A DNA stretch of 64,000 nucleotides from Nemophila menziesii. Lineage: Eukaryota; Streptophyta; Magnoliopsida; Boraginales; Hydrophyllaceae. Shown here one piece after another: positions 1 to 11,393 of the stretch. The stretch covers positions 8,555,017-8,619,016 of the forward strand of contig JARWIR010000015.1 of NCBI GenBank assembly GCA_029959085.1. The letters run 5' to 3'. The notes under the pieces were generated by a model, which was given only the letters and a program-made list of their open reading frames with translations, was not told the origin of the DNA and searched no databases. The position numbers and the translations under genes were made by a program. How positions within the stretch are numbered: position 1 is the first letter of the stretch; every line of letters starts with the position of its first letter.

Positions 1-1131
1 CAATGCTTCCGTTGAAAAGCGAAACTGGTATTTATGTACTAGTCGGGTACTGATATCTTCTAACCCCCGTCAGGGTGAACTTAGGAGCTATCCTACGATA
101 TTACGAATCCCGTAAGGGTGATTATATCAACTTTCAGATGTTGAAGTCTTTTACCCAATTGGCTGAGTGGGTAATCAAGCCCGTCAGGATCATTGACGAA
201 CACCACGCGTCTATTACCTAGGTCCGTAATTGAACCCACCGTCAAGATGATCACTTCGCCACTAAAGTGAATAGCCTAATTGCTATAACTTGCCCTTGAT
301 TCACGACGTCAAAAACAATAAATATATTCTTGATAATAGCCAATACAAAGTACCTAGCTTAAATTAAATCAAAAAATCTTAAATTCAGAAAACATTAATT
401 AAACAAATTAGGGCTTAACCTGTAAATTCGATTATCAATACTTATGAATTTAGCTCATATTCAAACTAAAAACTGAAAATAAATTAATAGAAGTCATTAT
501 CCTAAATTACAAAAACAAATTAACCTAATTGAGGCATTGGGTTGAACTGTTGTTGGAAGAATATGAATTCTCCAGCTCTAGCTCTCTCTTCTGCCTTCTA
601 CTCTGACTTTGACTGGAAAAATAATGAACCGTGTGTAAAAAGAATCTCGTAATTGTTGTATACCGTCCAGTAAAACAGCCGTAACTTTTGCGTCTCACGT
701 CCAAATCACCTGATTTTAGTCCTCAATTCTTGATAACTTACATGCGCAACTTTCTCTTTCACATCTCCAGGCCTGAATCAGTGTCGCTATGGCTCGAAAT
801 TAGCAATTAGTAACAACTATCTAGAATTTCATCTCTTTTAGTCAACTCTTTGGGTGATTCTTTCTCACTTTTGACCTCTCCGCTCTATTTAGGACATTAA
901 TCTACACTTCTCCTCCTTATCGTGGTGCTCCATAGGATCCATGTACCTAAGAACTTTATACTAAAAACAAACAAATTAACATACAAAAGATCTAATAATG
1001 CAATATCATAATCCTAAATGGAGAAAGTATAATATATCAAAATAAGCATAAAAGTCTATCAAATAAGTCTAATATTCACCTAAAATGATGTCTACTAAGG
1101 GAATATGTTTATAACAAAACAGGAGAGATCA
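1..1131 (-). mobile_element. LTR-like repeat, copy 1 (cut by window start)
   Basis: This is a member of a dispersed family also seen at 32243-33755, 38868-39290 and 55669-57234. Shared blocks include several 'cccgtcaggg'-type segments (about 70-260) and a pyrimidine-rich part at about 570-610. The outer terminus lies at 1086-1131, where TGATGTCTAC is followed after about 30 nt by a degenerate inverted match (GGAGAGATCA). In the other copies this reads TGATGTCTCC...GGAGACATCA. Size, lack of ORFs and the termini suggest a solo LTR or LTR fragment of a Ty3/gypsy element; that assignment is inference. No target-site duplication can be tested because one end is outside the window. Confidence 0.5.
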
Positions 1132-1137
1132 CTCTTT

Positions 1138-1640
1138 ATTTGCTTGACTCGAATTACGCTTCTTCTTGTTCCTTAAACTTATACTTCACAACTGCTTTCT
1201 TCTTAATCTTACACAATACCATGCTTTGATTCTTCATCTCCATAACACTGGATAGTGTCTCCGTTCTTTCCATCATTTCTTTTGATCGCCAACTCAAAGA
1301 TTTGAAAACTCTTGAAATACCTTTTGATTATAGGTAATTAAGGTGTAAGGAAAATGATTATTTATGTGGGTGTGATAGAATCAAGCTTGGGTGATATGAG
1401 TTTAAGAATTCTTGGAAATAATTTTTTGAAATTTTGGTTCTAATTCTTGGAATTTAGGTGTTTTGGATTCATTTGGGTGGATAAATCTTATTTGTAGGAG
1501 TGTAAGAAAGGATTTCCATATGAATTTATGGTGATTTTGTGGTGTTTTGATGTGAGGTGAAGGTTTTGTAATCCTTTAATGGAGTTTGGGAGGCTTGAGG
1601 AAGAAAGAGGTATAAGGTTTTGGATTTAAAAAATGATATA
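1138..1640. repeat. Segmental duplication D0, copy A, left part
   Basis: This stretch is similar to 14575-15070: the same order of sequence blocks, with substitutions and small indels. In copy B it lies almost directly before the NLR pseudogene (15108 onward). Here it is separated from the corresponding NLR pseudogene by about 1.7 kb (1640-3355) that copy B lacks. It contains an open antisense stretch at 1154-1290, listed separately. Confidence 0.6.
1154..1290 (-). pseudogene. Unrecognised antisense coding remnant (D0 copy A)
   Basis: Read on the minus strand, about 44 codons are open and end in a stop at 1154-1156. The peptide is charged and lysine-rich, with EMMERTETLSSVMEMKNQS followed by a KIKKKAVVKYKFKEQEEA tail. 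The D0 partner at 14596-14735 keeps the same frame, the same stop position and most residues (EMMERIEKLSNVREMKNQ). Shared reading frame and stop suggest a former 3'-terminal exon. I do not recognise the family, and no further exon could be placed. Confidence 0.3.
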
Positions 1641-3354
1641 TAACCTAACCTCTTCTCCCTTCTTGTTGGTCGTGCAGTGCATGGCGATGCGTTATACCAC
1701 ATGATTTCTCTATTCCTCGCTTGTATCATGGTCCATTGCAAATGATGACATGGTTTTTGGTATGGCGCAGCGCAGGTGCGGTGTACTGCACGGTACATGC
1801 TTTGCTCGCGGAGTGTGACCTGATTTCATCAACCGTGGTGATGGTGTTCTGTGATTTGGTGCACTGCACCACGAGTAGAGTTTTCTAAAACATATCAATA
1901 AGCTAGACCCATGCAACGATTTGTTTCATACCATAAATAAACCCAAGCACTCAAGAAATCTGTTGGATTGGCAAATATACATCCCTTACAACCAACTTAG
2001 TCCTCTGTTTTTGTTGACGATGCAGTTTGTTTCACTTTACATCCATCACAAGGTATAATTTTTAATACATTGGTAGGGCAGGACCGGATACATTGCGTAC
2101 ATCCTATACATGTATAATAAATCTTTATATTAAATGTGACACTGGAGTTTTACATTTTGAAGTTATAAATTTTTGATCTAGTTAGTTTAGAAACAAATCA
2201 TATATTTAGATACCAGATGAATCAAAGAATAATCAACATTTTTCTAATCAATCTAATATTAATTGGTTATGAAAAAAACAAAAATACTTTGGTTTCTTAT
2301 GTTTTTGCAAACACAATCATACCTTACGTAGCAAACATGCTAATAGCAATTAATTTATGAATATTAGTATTTCTATAAATTTATACTATATATTCAACAA
2401 ATTTGATTGATTGATCTGCGTTGATTTTCTATTACGATAAATTGATGAAACAATAGCCAGTCTAATAGCTGCTTAAGCGGCTACAATAGCTATAACAAAA
2501 ATTGAAAAAATGTCTCTTGTGAATTACATAAAGGAGGAGGTTAATTAATCAAAAGTCCAACTGATCACCACGCTTGTATTGTAAATATACAGTTACGAAT
2601 AATCAAGCCAAAGTAATAGGAATTTTACCTAACGCGATTCTAAATAGAAATTTTTGATCATTTCTAGTTGTTTCGAAAGGAGAAAAAAGAGGTAATATAT
2701 ATAGCTAAAGAGTAATTCGTAGTAACATGACTCTCAGTGACCAATAATTGACAATTGACACGCTAAGTAACTATATAATACAAAAATCTTGTAGAAAGAT
2801 TTATTTTTAAGAATTTTAAATAAGTCGTATCTTGCCCAGACTAATAAATAGAGTTGAGGTTATAGTTAAAGCCGCTAGAAGATAACCAACATAACCAGTT
2901 ATAGTAAGAATGAAGGAGCTAAATGAAATATTCTTTTATAAATATAGTTATAAAGAACTTAACTAAGTCCCCCCACCCCCCTTCTCCCACCTTCTTAGTT
3001 CAAAATGGATAGATAGCTCAAAATACCAATTGGAAGAAGAAGATGTGGATTCATCTATCATTATAGACAACATTAAGTAGGATAAAGTATGAAGCGACAT
3101 GAAGTCCTCATCTGCAATATCTATCCATCCCCCAATTCAAATCAACCGATTCATTGAGTAATTCTTGGGTAAACTAATAATAAGAATTGAGTCATCTAAC
3201 TTCAGTTAAAAACAAATAATTTTTTTAATTATTGTGGAATAAAATTCGAAAAAAATTGATGTTACACTATCTTCTTGTCATTTCTCCCCACACCCCTATC
3301 CTTTTTTAAACAAGGGGAACCTTGAACTAAAATTGAATTAAATAATTGTTTCGA
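1641..3354. other. AT-rich sequence, no gene seen
   Basis: Copy B of the D0 duplication lacks this stretch. A GC-richer patch at 1660-1920 repeats short 'gtgcggtg/gcagtgca' motifs. No convincing coding region, terminal inverted repeat or LTR pair was found. It could be an insertion into copy A or a deletion from copy B. Confidence 0.4.
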
Positions 3355-3449
3355 TGGAACCTTCTCTTCTACCGTAGATTGGTCGTGTATGCACGACCCG
3401 AGCTATTAATTTTTCTATTCATTATTCTTTTTTATTACCAAATAAAATG

Positions 3450-4515
3450 TCAGATGATAGTAAAGGGAGTGAATCCTCTCTTAGAACACTATAAATGATT
3501 CTTCAGATGTATCCTGGAAATTCTTTGAAAGGGAAGAATCAAATCATCTCCATTGCGAAATTGCAGTCACTAATCTTCTTCAACCTAGATTCGGAAGTTC
3601 CCAATATATACAACCTAAGGATTATATATAAAATATTAAAATTCCTTGGTGTACTAGACTTGGAAAATGTTAAATTTTGCAAATTTTCAGAGGGTTGTCA
3701 ATTGCCTGATGCTATTGGGGACCTTACTCGCCTCAAGTTCTTAGGTCTAATGCACAGAAATCTAACTGAGCTTCCTTCTCCTATAGGTAACTTGAAAAAA
3801 TTACAATCCATTCAAATTGATGGTCCTTCATACACATTTCCTTTGGAGATATGTAAGCTCATCCATTTGCGGCTTTTGGTTGCGTACTGATCTTTTAGGA
3901 TTTTGAAGATCAACACACTAACAAATTTGATAACTCTTGAAGGTGTGTCATACGATCAATGGAGAATCACCAATACCATCAATCTTTTTAATCTTCGTGA
4001 ATTGGTTATCATTCCAATTCGTCATCACATGCCGTTTCACTCAATGGATTCACTAAGAAACATGAAAAGTCTTACCAGTATTCGTATATATAGCTCTTCA
4101 AAGGTTGATGAATTTGAAGTTTCATATCTTCCACCGATTAGACAATTATTTTCTAGTCTGCATCTCCTTAACTTGTATCTTGATGGTAAATTAGAGAACT
4201 ACACCTGTTCAACCAATTTTCACAGTCCCTCACAGTGTTGATGCTAAGACGCTTGACATCCATGCAAGATCCCATGCCTACATTGGACAATTTGTCAAAT
4301 CTGAAGAGTCTAACTTTATCTACTACTTACAATGGAAAATAATTTCATTGCAGTAACAATGGGTTTCTCAACTTGAACATCTTATTCTTCATGCTGTACC
4401 TAACTTGGAGAATTGGATATCAGAAGATACAACCATGCCCGTGATTAGGAGCTTGAGCATCACGTACTGCCCAAGACTAGCTATTCCGCAACGATTAAAA
4501 TCTATAAATGAGTGA
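3450..4515 (+). pseudogene. NLR leucine-rich-repeat pseudogene A
   Basis: The C-terminal LRR part of a plant NLR (NB-LRR) resistance-type gene; such proteins are intracellular immune receptors. Visible repeats include LPDAIGDLTRLKFLGL, LPSPIGNLKKLQSIQI and LPPIRQLFSSLHLLNLYL, with the L..L.L spacing of CNL LRRs. The frame runs from an ATG at 3495 to a TGA at 3888-3890, resumes in the same frame at 3891-4241, and then needs a frameshift near 4215-4240. The last recognisable segment (PVIRSLSITYCPRLAIPQRL) ends at the stop at 4513-4515. No NB-ARC or coiled-coil region is present. The TGA replaces a GGA glycine codon kept in copy B (about 15631). It is clearly non-functional as a receptor; transcription is unknown. 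Confidence 0.8.
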
Positions 4516-4984
4516 GTCTTACTGAATATATGGTATTTGCATTCATCAGTATCTAGAATATTCGTTCTTTTTGAATATTTACATTTGGTGAATTCATCTT
4601 TGGCCGATTGAACTTTTACGTATATAGTTGTATCTCATTTTTGCCTTCGACACACAATTAATTCTCTCAAATGTTTGTTTTGTAGTATGTACTGTGGAGT
4701 GTTAGTATTTTATATATTTGATGTATGTGTAAACTATTTCTTCTTATATTTGATATTTCTATATCCTATAACTATTTCTTATCTTAGAAGAATTATCCTT
4801 AAAAATAAAGTTTAGTTCATTGATGTGATAAAATTTTTGATTAGCGAACAATTTATTTCTTCTAATAACTTACTCTAGTTTTAATTAATAACTTCAATAT
4901 ATAAATTGTGAATACAGAAAAAACAAAAAATCCGTAGTATAGAATACAATACAAACAACTAAGACAACTAAAGTGTGTGATGAA

Positions 4985-5170
4985 GGCGGAAAAAACATGC
5001 AACTATATACGGAAGAGGTAAATCGGCCAAAGAGAAACCAAATGTGAACATTCAAAAAGAACAAAATATTCTAGTACAATATAGACGATAGTCTTTGGCA
5101 GTAAGTTATGCTCAAGCTCCTAATCACAGGCATGGCTGTATCTACAAATCTCACTTTTTCTAAGCTCAAT
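4985..5170 (-). pseudogene. Inverted copy of the NLR 3' end (copy A side)
   Basis: The reverse complement of about 4985-5150 matches 4425-4650, the last LRR codons and 3' flank of pseudogene A. Matched blocks include the codons for VIRSLS/ITYCP and the downstream 'ctagaatattttgttctttttgaat'-type block (only partly quoted here). About 85 nt of the sense arm are missing from this antisense arm. The two arms form a tail-to-tail inverted repeat with a spacer of roughly 340 nt. It is either a remnant of a second, oppositely oriented NLR gene or a foldback. Confidence 0.65.
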
Positions 5171-5400
5171 TTCTTCCATATAATTTCGTTTACATAAAAT
5201 AGATTTCACTTTGAGCAAGATTTAAGTCATCACTACAGTGTATTGAGTAATCAAATCGCATTCAATTATACGAGTCAAAAAACTTCATACAAGATATGTT
5301 GCTAATAATTATTGAAGAATTTATGTTTTGTGGTTCTCGGACTAATGAGTATTATAACAATTGGTAAAGATGCAAACTAAGTATTTAATGATTGTGAGGT

Positions 5401-7276
5401 TAATTCGAACTTGTCCTCGAGAGAGAGGTTCCTTGCTAGATCTCCTTTAGTTGTAGTTTCATTGTCAATGGTAGGGAGCTCTTCAAAACACAACAGTATA
5501 GATCAAACTGCTCAAGACAAATCAAATTCTTTTGTGTCCAACATTTGTAATTGGAATATTAAGAGGTTCTAACTTCGACATTGTGAGAAGTGATTTTGCA
5601 TTCAAAGGTGTATCAACATGAAGTAAAACCCCCTTTTTGATCAGTGGTTTTATAAAAAAAAATTAAATTGTTTGTAAAGTAACAAGAAAACTGATAGAAG
5701 TCATGGTAATCACAAAATTACTGAAGTACAAAAGTTAAACTTACAACAAGTAAACAAACGTAAATAAAAGAAGTACAAAACTTATAAATGAAAGGACTAG
5801 ACTTCTGAGTAACTATGAACACCGTGAAAAGAATTATTGGATATAACTGGTATCCTCAAATGGATTTCTATTACTAATCTAATCTATGCTCAAAAATTTC
5901 AGAGATGTAAGAAGCCCGAGCTTCATTCTAGTGTAGTGTAATTCTGGTTCGGTGTAACTTTGCAAATGACTCAAACTCGTCTTATATAACAGTGGAGATT
6001 TTCCAAAAAACGTCCACACATAATGGCATATCATAAAGATGTTCACTATAAAGACAAATATTTCCGAAGTTTGAAAATTTGGTCATGAAACTAGACACCC
6101 TTCTTGGGTAGGTTGTTGGATAAATCTGGACTAGTTTTGTAACCTCTGTAACAGTTGACTCATTATTACGGGTGTTTATGAATGTTAGGGATGGGAGCAT
6201 TTCGAGTTTAAGCGTTTTTCTCTTTTGATGATTTATTCAATGATTTATTCAAACGTAGCCATTGAACTGTATAAGTACCACTTCAATATAAGATTTTATT
6301 TTTTAACTCTTCAAAACTCCCCACTACCACAACCACACCATGCCTTGTCGGCATGGTGGTGGTGTCGGCACATGTGAAGTTAGTTTCCTTATTTTTTACT
6401 TCTAGAGCTTATAACTTTTTAAACTATATAAAAGAAGAAAGTAAAATAAACTAATAACTTCTCTCCAATTTTATATAGAATTTCATGACATCAAATAAAA
6501 AAATTTAAGATTCTTTTTAATTTAAAAAAAAACACGAAAAAATGAAAGTGACATACTGTATTAAGGTTTTCATATACAAAATATGAAGATATATATTTTT
6601 GATCATTATAAAATGAAAGTGACATACTATATAAAAGTTTTCATAATATTTTTCACATAATATAAATAGTCTTGTATCACTCGATTTAATTTTTATGATC
6701 CTTAATGGCCATATGAATAACGACTTTTGAAGAAGTGACTTTTAGGGTTTGCTCCCTTTTCTTCATCTGAGGTAGATGCCGCCCTGGACGAGCCACTCAA
6801 ATGAAGAGGTCCTTGTGCAGATGTAGTTGGAATAAGGCGTGAAATTGAATATTCACCTCATTGGTCATGTAGGAGCCACCTAGTAATTTGCCCTGACGCT
6901 GGTACTGGTTCTTGTGCTAGGGCGGGTGCAAGTTTCATTTTCTGTCAATCCATTTTCATGCATCAGTTCCCCCGTTTAGGACTAGCAACTGCAACATTTA
7001 GTATATTAGAGATAATAAAAAACTCATTTTGTTTTTATTATATATGACATCAAAGTATACAGGGAAGTAGCTTAACTCCTCCACAAGCTAAACATTGAAT
7101 AAGTGGAGTCACTTTTCAATTATATAAATTTCAAAAATTTGATTTTCTTTCTTTGTTCATAGGGGAGAAGGGATTTCAATGTGACTTCAGAGCTCGTCAA
7201 CTTATTTTATATTACCTATCTTTTTTAAATTAAACTACCCTGTAATATATTAAGAATTATAGGATAATTTATGGGG
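5401..7276. other. AT-rich intergenic sequence
   Basis: No gene was recognised. A short perfect hairpin sits at 6336-6358 (caccatgcc, loop ttgtc, ggcatggtg) inside a 'ccaccac'-rich patch. A 72-codon minus-strand ORF at 5982-6200 has no recognisable domain and no supporting composition bias, so it is not called. Confidence 0.4.
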
Positions 7277-8245
7277 ACATCAGTCATCTGTCATAAACCA
7301 CAAAAGAAAGCACAAGTTCAACTACTATGCTCTGCTTTAAAGATTAAATTTCAAATTATAAATAAAAAATATCCTTTTTTAAGTGTTTTAGCAATATAAA
7401 TGCGAAGTCAGGCAGTTTCAACTCATAATAAAATGATTAACACAAATAGTTTAGACTAGGAAAACACAACCTGCATGTTCTGTGATGACTAACAAACCTA
7501 TTATTTAGGAATTTACCACCTTGTATGGTCAAAACATTATATTACTTATACCAGATTGTTTTCGACTTTATTCTTGTATCTCTCGAATGCATTAAAAGTT
7601 TATAATACTTATGTCTCATTTACATCAAGAATAACTAACTTATGCAGACTCATCTTGTTACTTTATACTTATCCTTAGCGGTTAAAAAAATAATAAACAG
7701 TCTTCATAATAATAACTAACAAATTACCTTTTCAGTAGTTTCAAAGGTTCCAACTCGGCATATAAAAAGCTTAGTCAACACTCGTTTAATCTGCATATAA
7801 AAAGTAAGTCAAGTATTGAAATAATAAATAAACACGATATAGTACACATGATTAAAGTGAAGTAGGATGAGGCAGAAAGTGAGTTGTTACAAAAAGTATG
7901 CCCCGTAAAGTATTTGTTATTGCAAAGTCAATTGCATGCCTAATGCCCGAGTTATACAAAAGACAGATACACCTACATGTGTTACACATCAATATTGAAA
8001 ATATGCCCCTCCGTAATTGCTATTTTTAGGAAAAATATGGAAATATATTTTTTACTGTTAAAGAAACCCATGCATATCACAAGGAAGAGTGGTGCAATTT
8101 ACCCAAGAGGTAAAATATAACAGAATGAGGTGTAGAGATGTTTAATGTGTGTTTTTATTAGGTAGTTTTTTAAGCTTATGGGGTGTGTAATGTTTTTTTT
8201 TACTTTTGTACGAATTTTATCCTTCAAGCATAGTTCATGAAACAC
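7277..8245. repeat. Segmental duplication D2, copy 1
   Basis: About 0.97 kb, matching 43763-44765 in the same orientation. The match starts at 'acatcagtcatctgtcat' and ends around 'tccttcaagcata'. No coding sequence was recognised in either copy. At 43 kb the block directly follows the DUF724 fragment, so this may be the 3' flank of a lost DUF724 copy. This copy lacks the CACTA element that begins at the end of the 44 kb copy. Confidence 0.75.
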
Positions 8246-9320
8246 TACAACTCCATACAACTGAGTATGTATCATAAGGTGTATTGTAAAAATACATAGT
8301 CATCAGTATATAATTAGGTCAAAATTGATCCGATTCAATACATTTCATGTTATTTTCTACTGATGCAAAACTTTATTTTGTGAGCATGAAAACCATTCAT
8401 TTGAATAAAATTGTGCACTTCCCTCACTAAACTTTTACAATGGTCTATACTGAAAACATGAATATATAACATAAATTTTCAACCTTTACAATGTTTAACC
8501 CAGTTCCTAAACTTGAATTTATAAAAAAAAAAATTCTTAACTAAGCATGTAATGCACTTACACAAGGTTTGATGCTTAATTTGCCACTTGTGGATAACAA
8601 TAATAAGATAGCAGAGATTTACTTTAATTACTAACTACATACATATTTGAAAAGTAACATTTATTACATACTATGTACATATTTGACACATACTTAATAC
8701 TTAATACTTAATTTTAAAAATGTCAATGTCCAAAAAAATTCTAATTATGCTAAAACAAGAATAAGAAATGTAGAACTTGAAAAAAAACAAATTGTAAAGA
8801 TGAGTGCCACACAAACTAATATAATAAATTAGGATTATAATATTTCTCAACAGATAATTCCAGTTAGCAAGTAATTGAACATAAAAATTATTGGTTATTA
8901 GTTATTTGTTGTTTAAACAAAAAATAAGTTATTGATAAAAGAAGAATTGAAATGCAATAAAATAGTTTTATAAAATTAACCTGAAGTTTTAATTAAAATG
9001 ACATGACCATCGATCTGATAAATGGAAATATGTAAAGAATGGAATGGAGAAATTGTAATAATATTAAAGAAAATGAAGAAGAAAAAGGCTATGATAATAG
9101 GAAACAAAGAAATTGGTTGACAACGGGTAAGAAGAATATCGAAGGAGAGGATCACATAAGAAGATCAGAGAAGATTGAGAAAATCGAAGATAATTTCATA
9201 TGAGAAATAGAATGGAGTTAGAAGATATGAATATTTGATATGATAAGATCATCATTGTAGCTAGTTGACGGAGAGCGGCTGTTAGGGTTTTAAAATAAAA
9301 GAGATGAGTTTATTTATTAA
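8246..9320. other. AT-rich sequence; possible minus-strand 5' leader
   Basis: No coding gene was recognised. 9010-9290 is purine-rich on the plus strand. Read on the minus strand from about 9292 it begins AAAACCCTAACAGCCGC, containing a telo-box-like AAACCCTAA, a motif common in promoters of plant housekeeping genes. The next ATG opens only about 19 codons. It may be a promoter/5' UTR fragment of a truncated gene; weak. Confidence 0.25.
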
Positions 9321-9321
9321 T

Positions 9322-9470
9322 AAAAATGATTTACAAATAGAGATAGAGATCGATAGTTGGCTAGGTTACTCCGCAGAGATCAAGAGTCCTATGATCGAAT
9401 CTCATTGGTGTGATTTACTCCGAGTCCAAATGGCTCTCTTATGTATTAAAAAAAATGATTTACAAATAGA
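9322..9470 (+). mobile_element. tRNA-derived SINE with 20-bp target-site duplication
   Basis: The body spans about 9342-9450 and ends in an A-rich tail. A B-box-like GATCGAATC sits near 9394 and an A-box-like TAGTTGGCTAGG upstream. It is flanked by exact 20-bp direct repeats, 9322-9341 and 9451-9470 (the leading A run may belong to the tail). The 3' segment around 9415-9445 (CTCCGAGTCCAAATGG) matches the 3' segment of the SINE at 15792-15907, so both belong to one family. SINEs are mobilised by LINE machinery; this copy has no coding capacity. Confidence 0.75.
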
Positions 9471-9489
9471 TTGAGAGGTATAATATTTG

Positions 9490-9640
9490 TTCCATCTTGT
9501 CTTGGTCCATTTAAATCAATGGGTGAACCTGACCCGTTTTATCTTGATCCATCTAAATCAACTCGTCTTAGTCCATTTAGATCAATAGGTGAACCTGACC
9601 CGTTTTGTCTTAGTCCATCTAGATCATCTGCCATTAAATT
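9490..9640. repeat. Two-copy tandem repeat of about 75 bp
   Basis: The segment carrying 'gtccatttaaatcaat' then 'gggtgaacctgacccgtttt' occurs twice in a row with a few substitutions, at about 9508 and about 9570. A third partial start ('cttagtccatctagatcat') is near 9608. No coding potential. Confidence 0.6.
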
Positions 9641-10042
9641 TTAATCAAAAAATGTTATTAATTCTAAGATAATTAATCCCAAAAAGATTCTTAAATTAAA
9701 GAATAAATATCTTCTTATGATTTTTTAACTAGTGATACTTTATGTTTTCTTAAATATAAATAATGATGAATTGTCTTGAGTTTAAAAAAAGGATAATTCC
9801 TTTTTTAGGACAAGATTGTAATTTTTTTAGAAGTATTAGGCCAACCAAATAACAATTCTGTTTTTACGCCATCTGACACTATTATCCTTAATAAAACAAA
9901 TTTTTAAAATAATCATAACAAATTTATATTAATGTTTTTTATTTAACAATTACGCTCCTCTCTGTCAAATAAAAAAACCGCTCCTCCAAGACGACCAGCA
10001 ATCAGCTACGTCAACCAGACCACCACTGTATCACCTTCTTCG

Positions 10043-10318
10043 GTGGGCCAAAAGAGTCTCGTTGCCTCCAGAAATCGGAGCCTCCCATCTTCCCTCCCAT
10101 CTTCCACTGTCAAATCTGTTTTTGAACTGCCACTACCACTCATTATCATGGATTTCCACAATTACAAGCCACCTACACTCTCGCGGCTACAACCACATGC
10201 ATCAACTATCTCTAATTGGATTCGCGGTCATATCAGGCACAATATGCATTTTGATATGGCAATTTTTTATCCGATCTGCTATCTATCCTATGTCAAGCTG
10301 GGAATAAAAAATTGGTGA
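10043..10318 (+). pseudogene. Unrecognised coding remnant, D1 copy 1
   Basis: A 91-codon open frame. Its C-terminal half (STISNW...HNMHFDM...CYLSY.KLGIKNW) is well conserved in the partner at 35051-35392, including the stop position, while the N-terminal halves align only loosely. Ser/Pro-rich start, no recognised domain, signal peptide or clear membrane segment. Conservation of frame and stop across diverged duplicates suggests real ancestral coding sequence, but I cannot assign a function. Confidence 0.35.
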
Positions 10319-10595
10319 TTAGTGAAGCTGGATTGAGCCTCAATGTTGATGGATATTCTCAGATTTTGAGGAATCGGTTGACAATGGTGAAGAAATATGT
10401 ATTTTGATACAAGTTCCATTTACCTAACCAAAGACTCCTGAATATTATTTTAGAACATTCCTCGTGCGATCCTTATGGTAGTAGCACGAAATCAGTAAGT
10501 ATTGTAGCATACTCGGGGAGCTGTAATGAAGGTGTTCGAATAATTTTTTAGGAACTTAATGTAATCATTGTTGCAACAACTTCGCGAATTCAAAT

Positions 10596-10835
10596 TTGCA
10601 GCTGCCAAGTTTAAATAAGGAAGTTAATATGAATTCTAAGTTGTGTAATTCAGTGGAATATAGTGTTTTGAATCAAAATTTGAGTGTAACTAATAATGCT
10701 AAGCCAAATGGTGAAAAATTTGAGTCTTACTCTTCTTGTTTGATGACAAAAAATGCAGAATATACGAGTCGTTTTTTGCTTGATTTGGGTCAACTTTATA
10801 AATTTCTGTCACATTTTCTTTTGCACATAAATTAA
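10596..10835 (+). pseudogene. Second coding remnant of D1 copy 1
   Basis: An open 79-codon frame. The paralog near 35680-35880 keeps scattered residues (CNS.E.SVLN.NLSVT, then PNGEKFE.YSS.LM.K) but is interrupted by stops there. This may be a later exon of the same unknown gene as 10043-10318. Function unknown. Confidence 0.3.
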
Positions 10836-11201
10836 GAAATGTCATTTATTGTTCATGTGATTACTAAAATATCCTCGATTAAGTTTCTTGATATCTTGAA
10901 TATTTATTGAGAACATATATTATAATATTTAATTAGGGGTAAAACTGCTATAAAGAAAAAAAACATGTCATGATTTTCTAAAGTTACAACCTTTTAAAAC
11001 AACCATTTTTAATATAAGTGACAACATTTTGGGAACAGAGGGAGTTTATAGAATTATTTAACCATAGTTTTCTATTCCATGCTAATCATTAATGTTTTAT
11101 GTTTGTGGATGGAGTAAGAAAATGAAAAACAAAAGTAAAGAATTTTCCTTTTGTGTCTAAAATAAATAAATAAGACAAATTTCAAGTCCTAAGTGGTGAT
11201 G

Positions 11202-11393
11202 GAGTAAAGATATATATCACCCCTTATTGCTTCACCTCTATATCACCTCCTATGTGGAGGTTTTAAAAGCCAATCAGATCTTTTCTCTCTCCTAATTAAT
11301 TATTTTCTCTCTTTTTTGTTTAATGTCACATAAGATGACACATAGGAGGTGAAATAAGGGTGAAGCAAATAGGGGTGATATATAGCAATGCTC
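11202..11393. mobile_element. MITE (GAGTAA..ATATCACCCC family) with 41-bp flanking repeats
   Basis: A 192-bp non-coding element with imperfect terminal inverted repeats of about 50 bp: the left end starts GAGTAAAGATATATATCACC and the right end, reverse-complemented, starts GAGCATTGCTATATATCACC. It is the same family as 34861-35041. An exact 41-bp direct repeat flanks it (11161-11201 and 11394-11434). The paralogous D1 copy has that 41-bp segment once (36331-36371, one difference) and no MITE, so the insertion is younger than the D1 duplication. Mutator-type elements normally give 8-11 bp duplications, so the long flank is odd. Confidence 0.8.
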
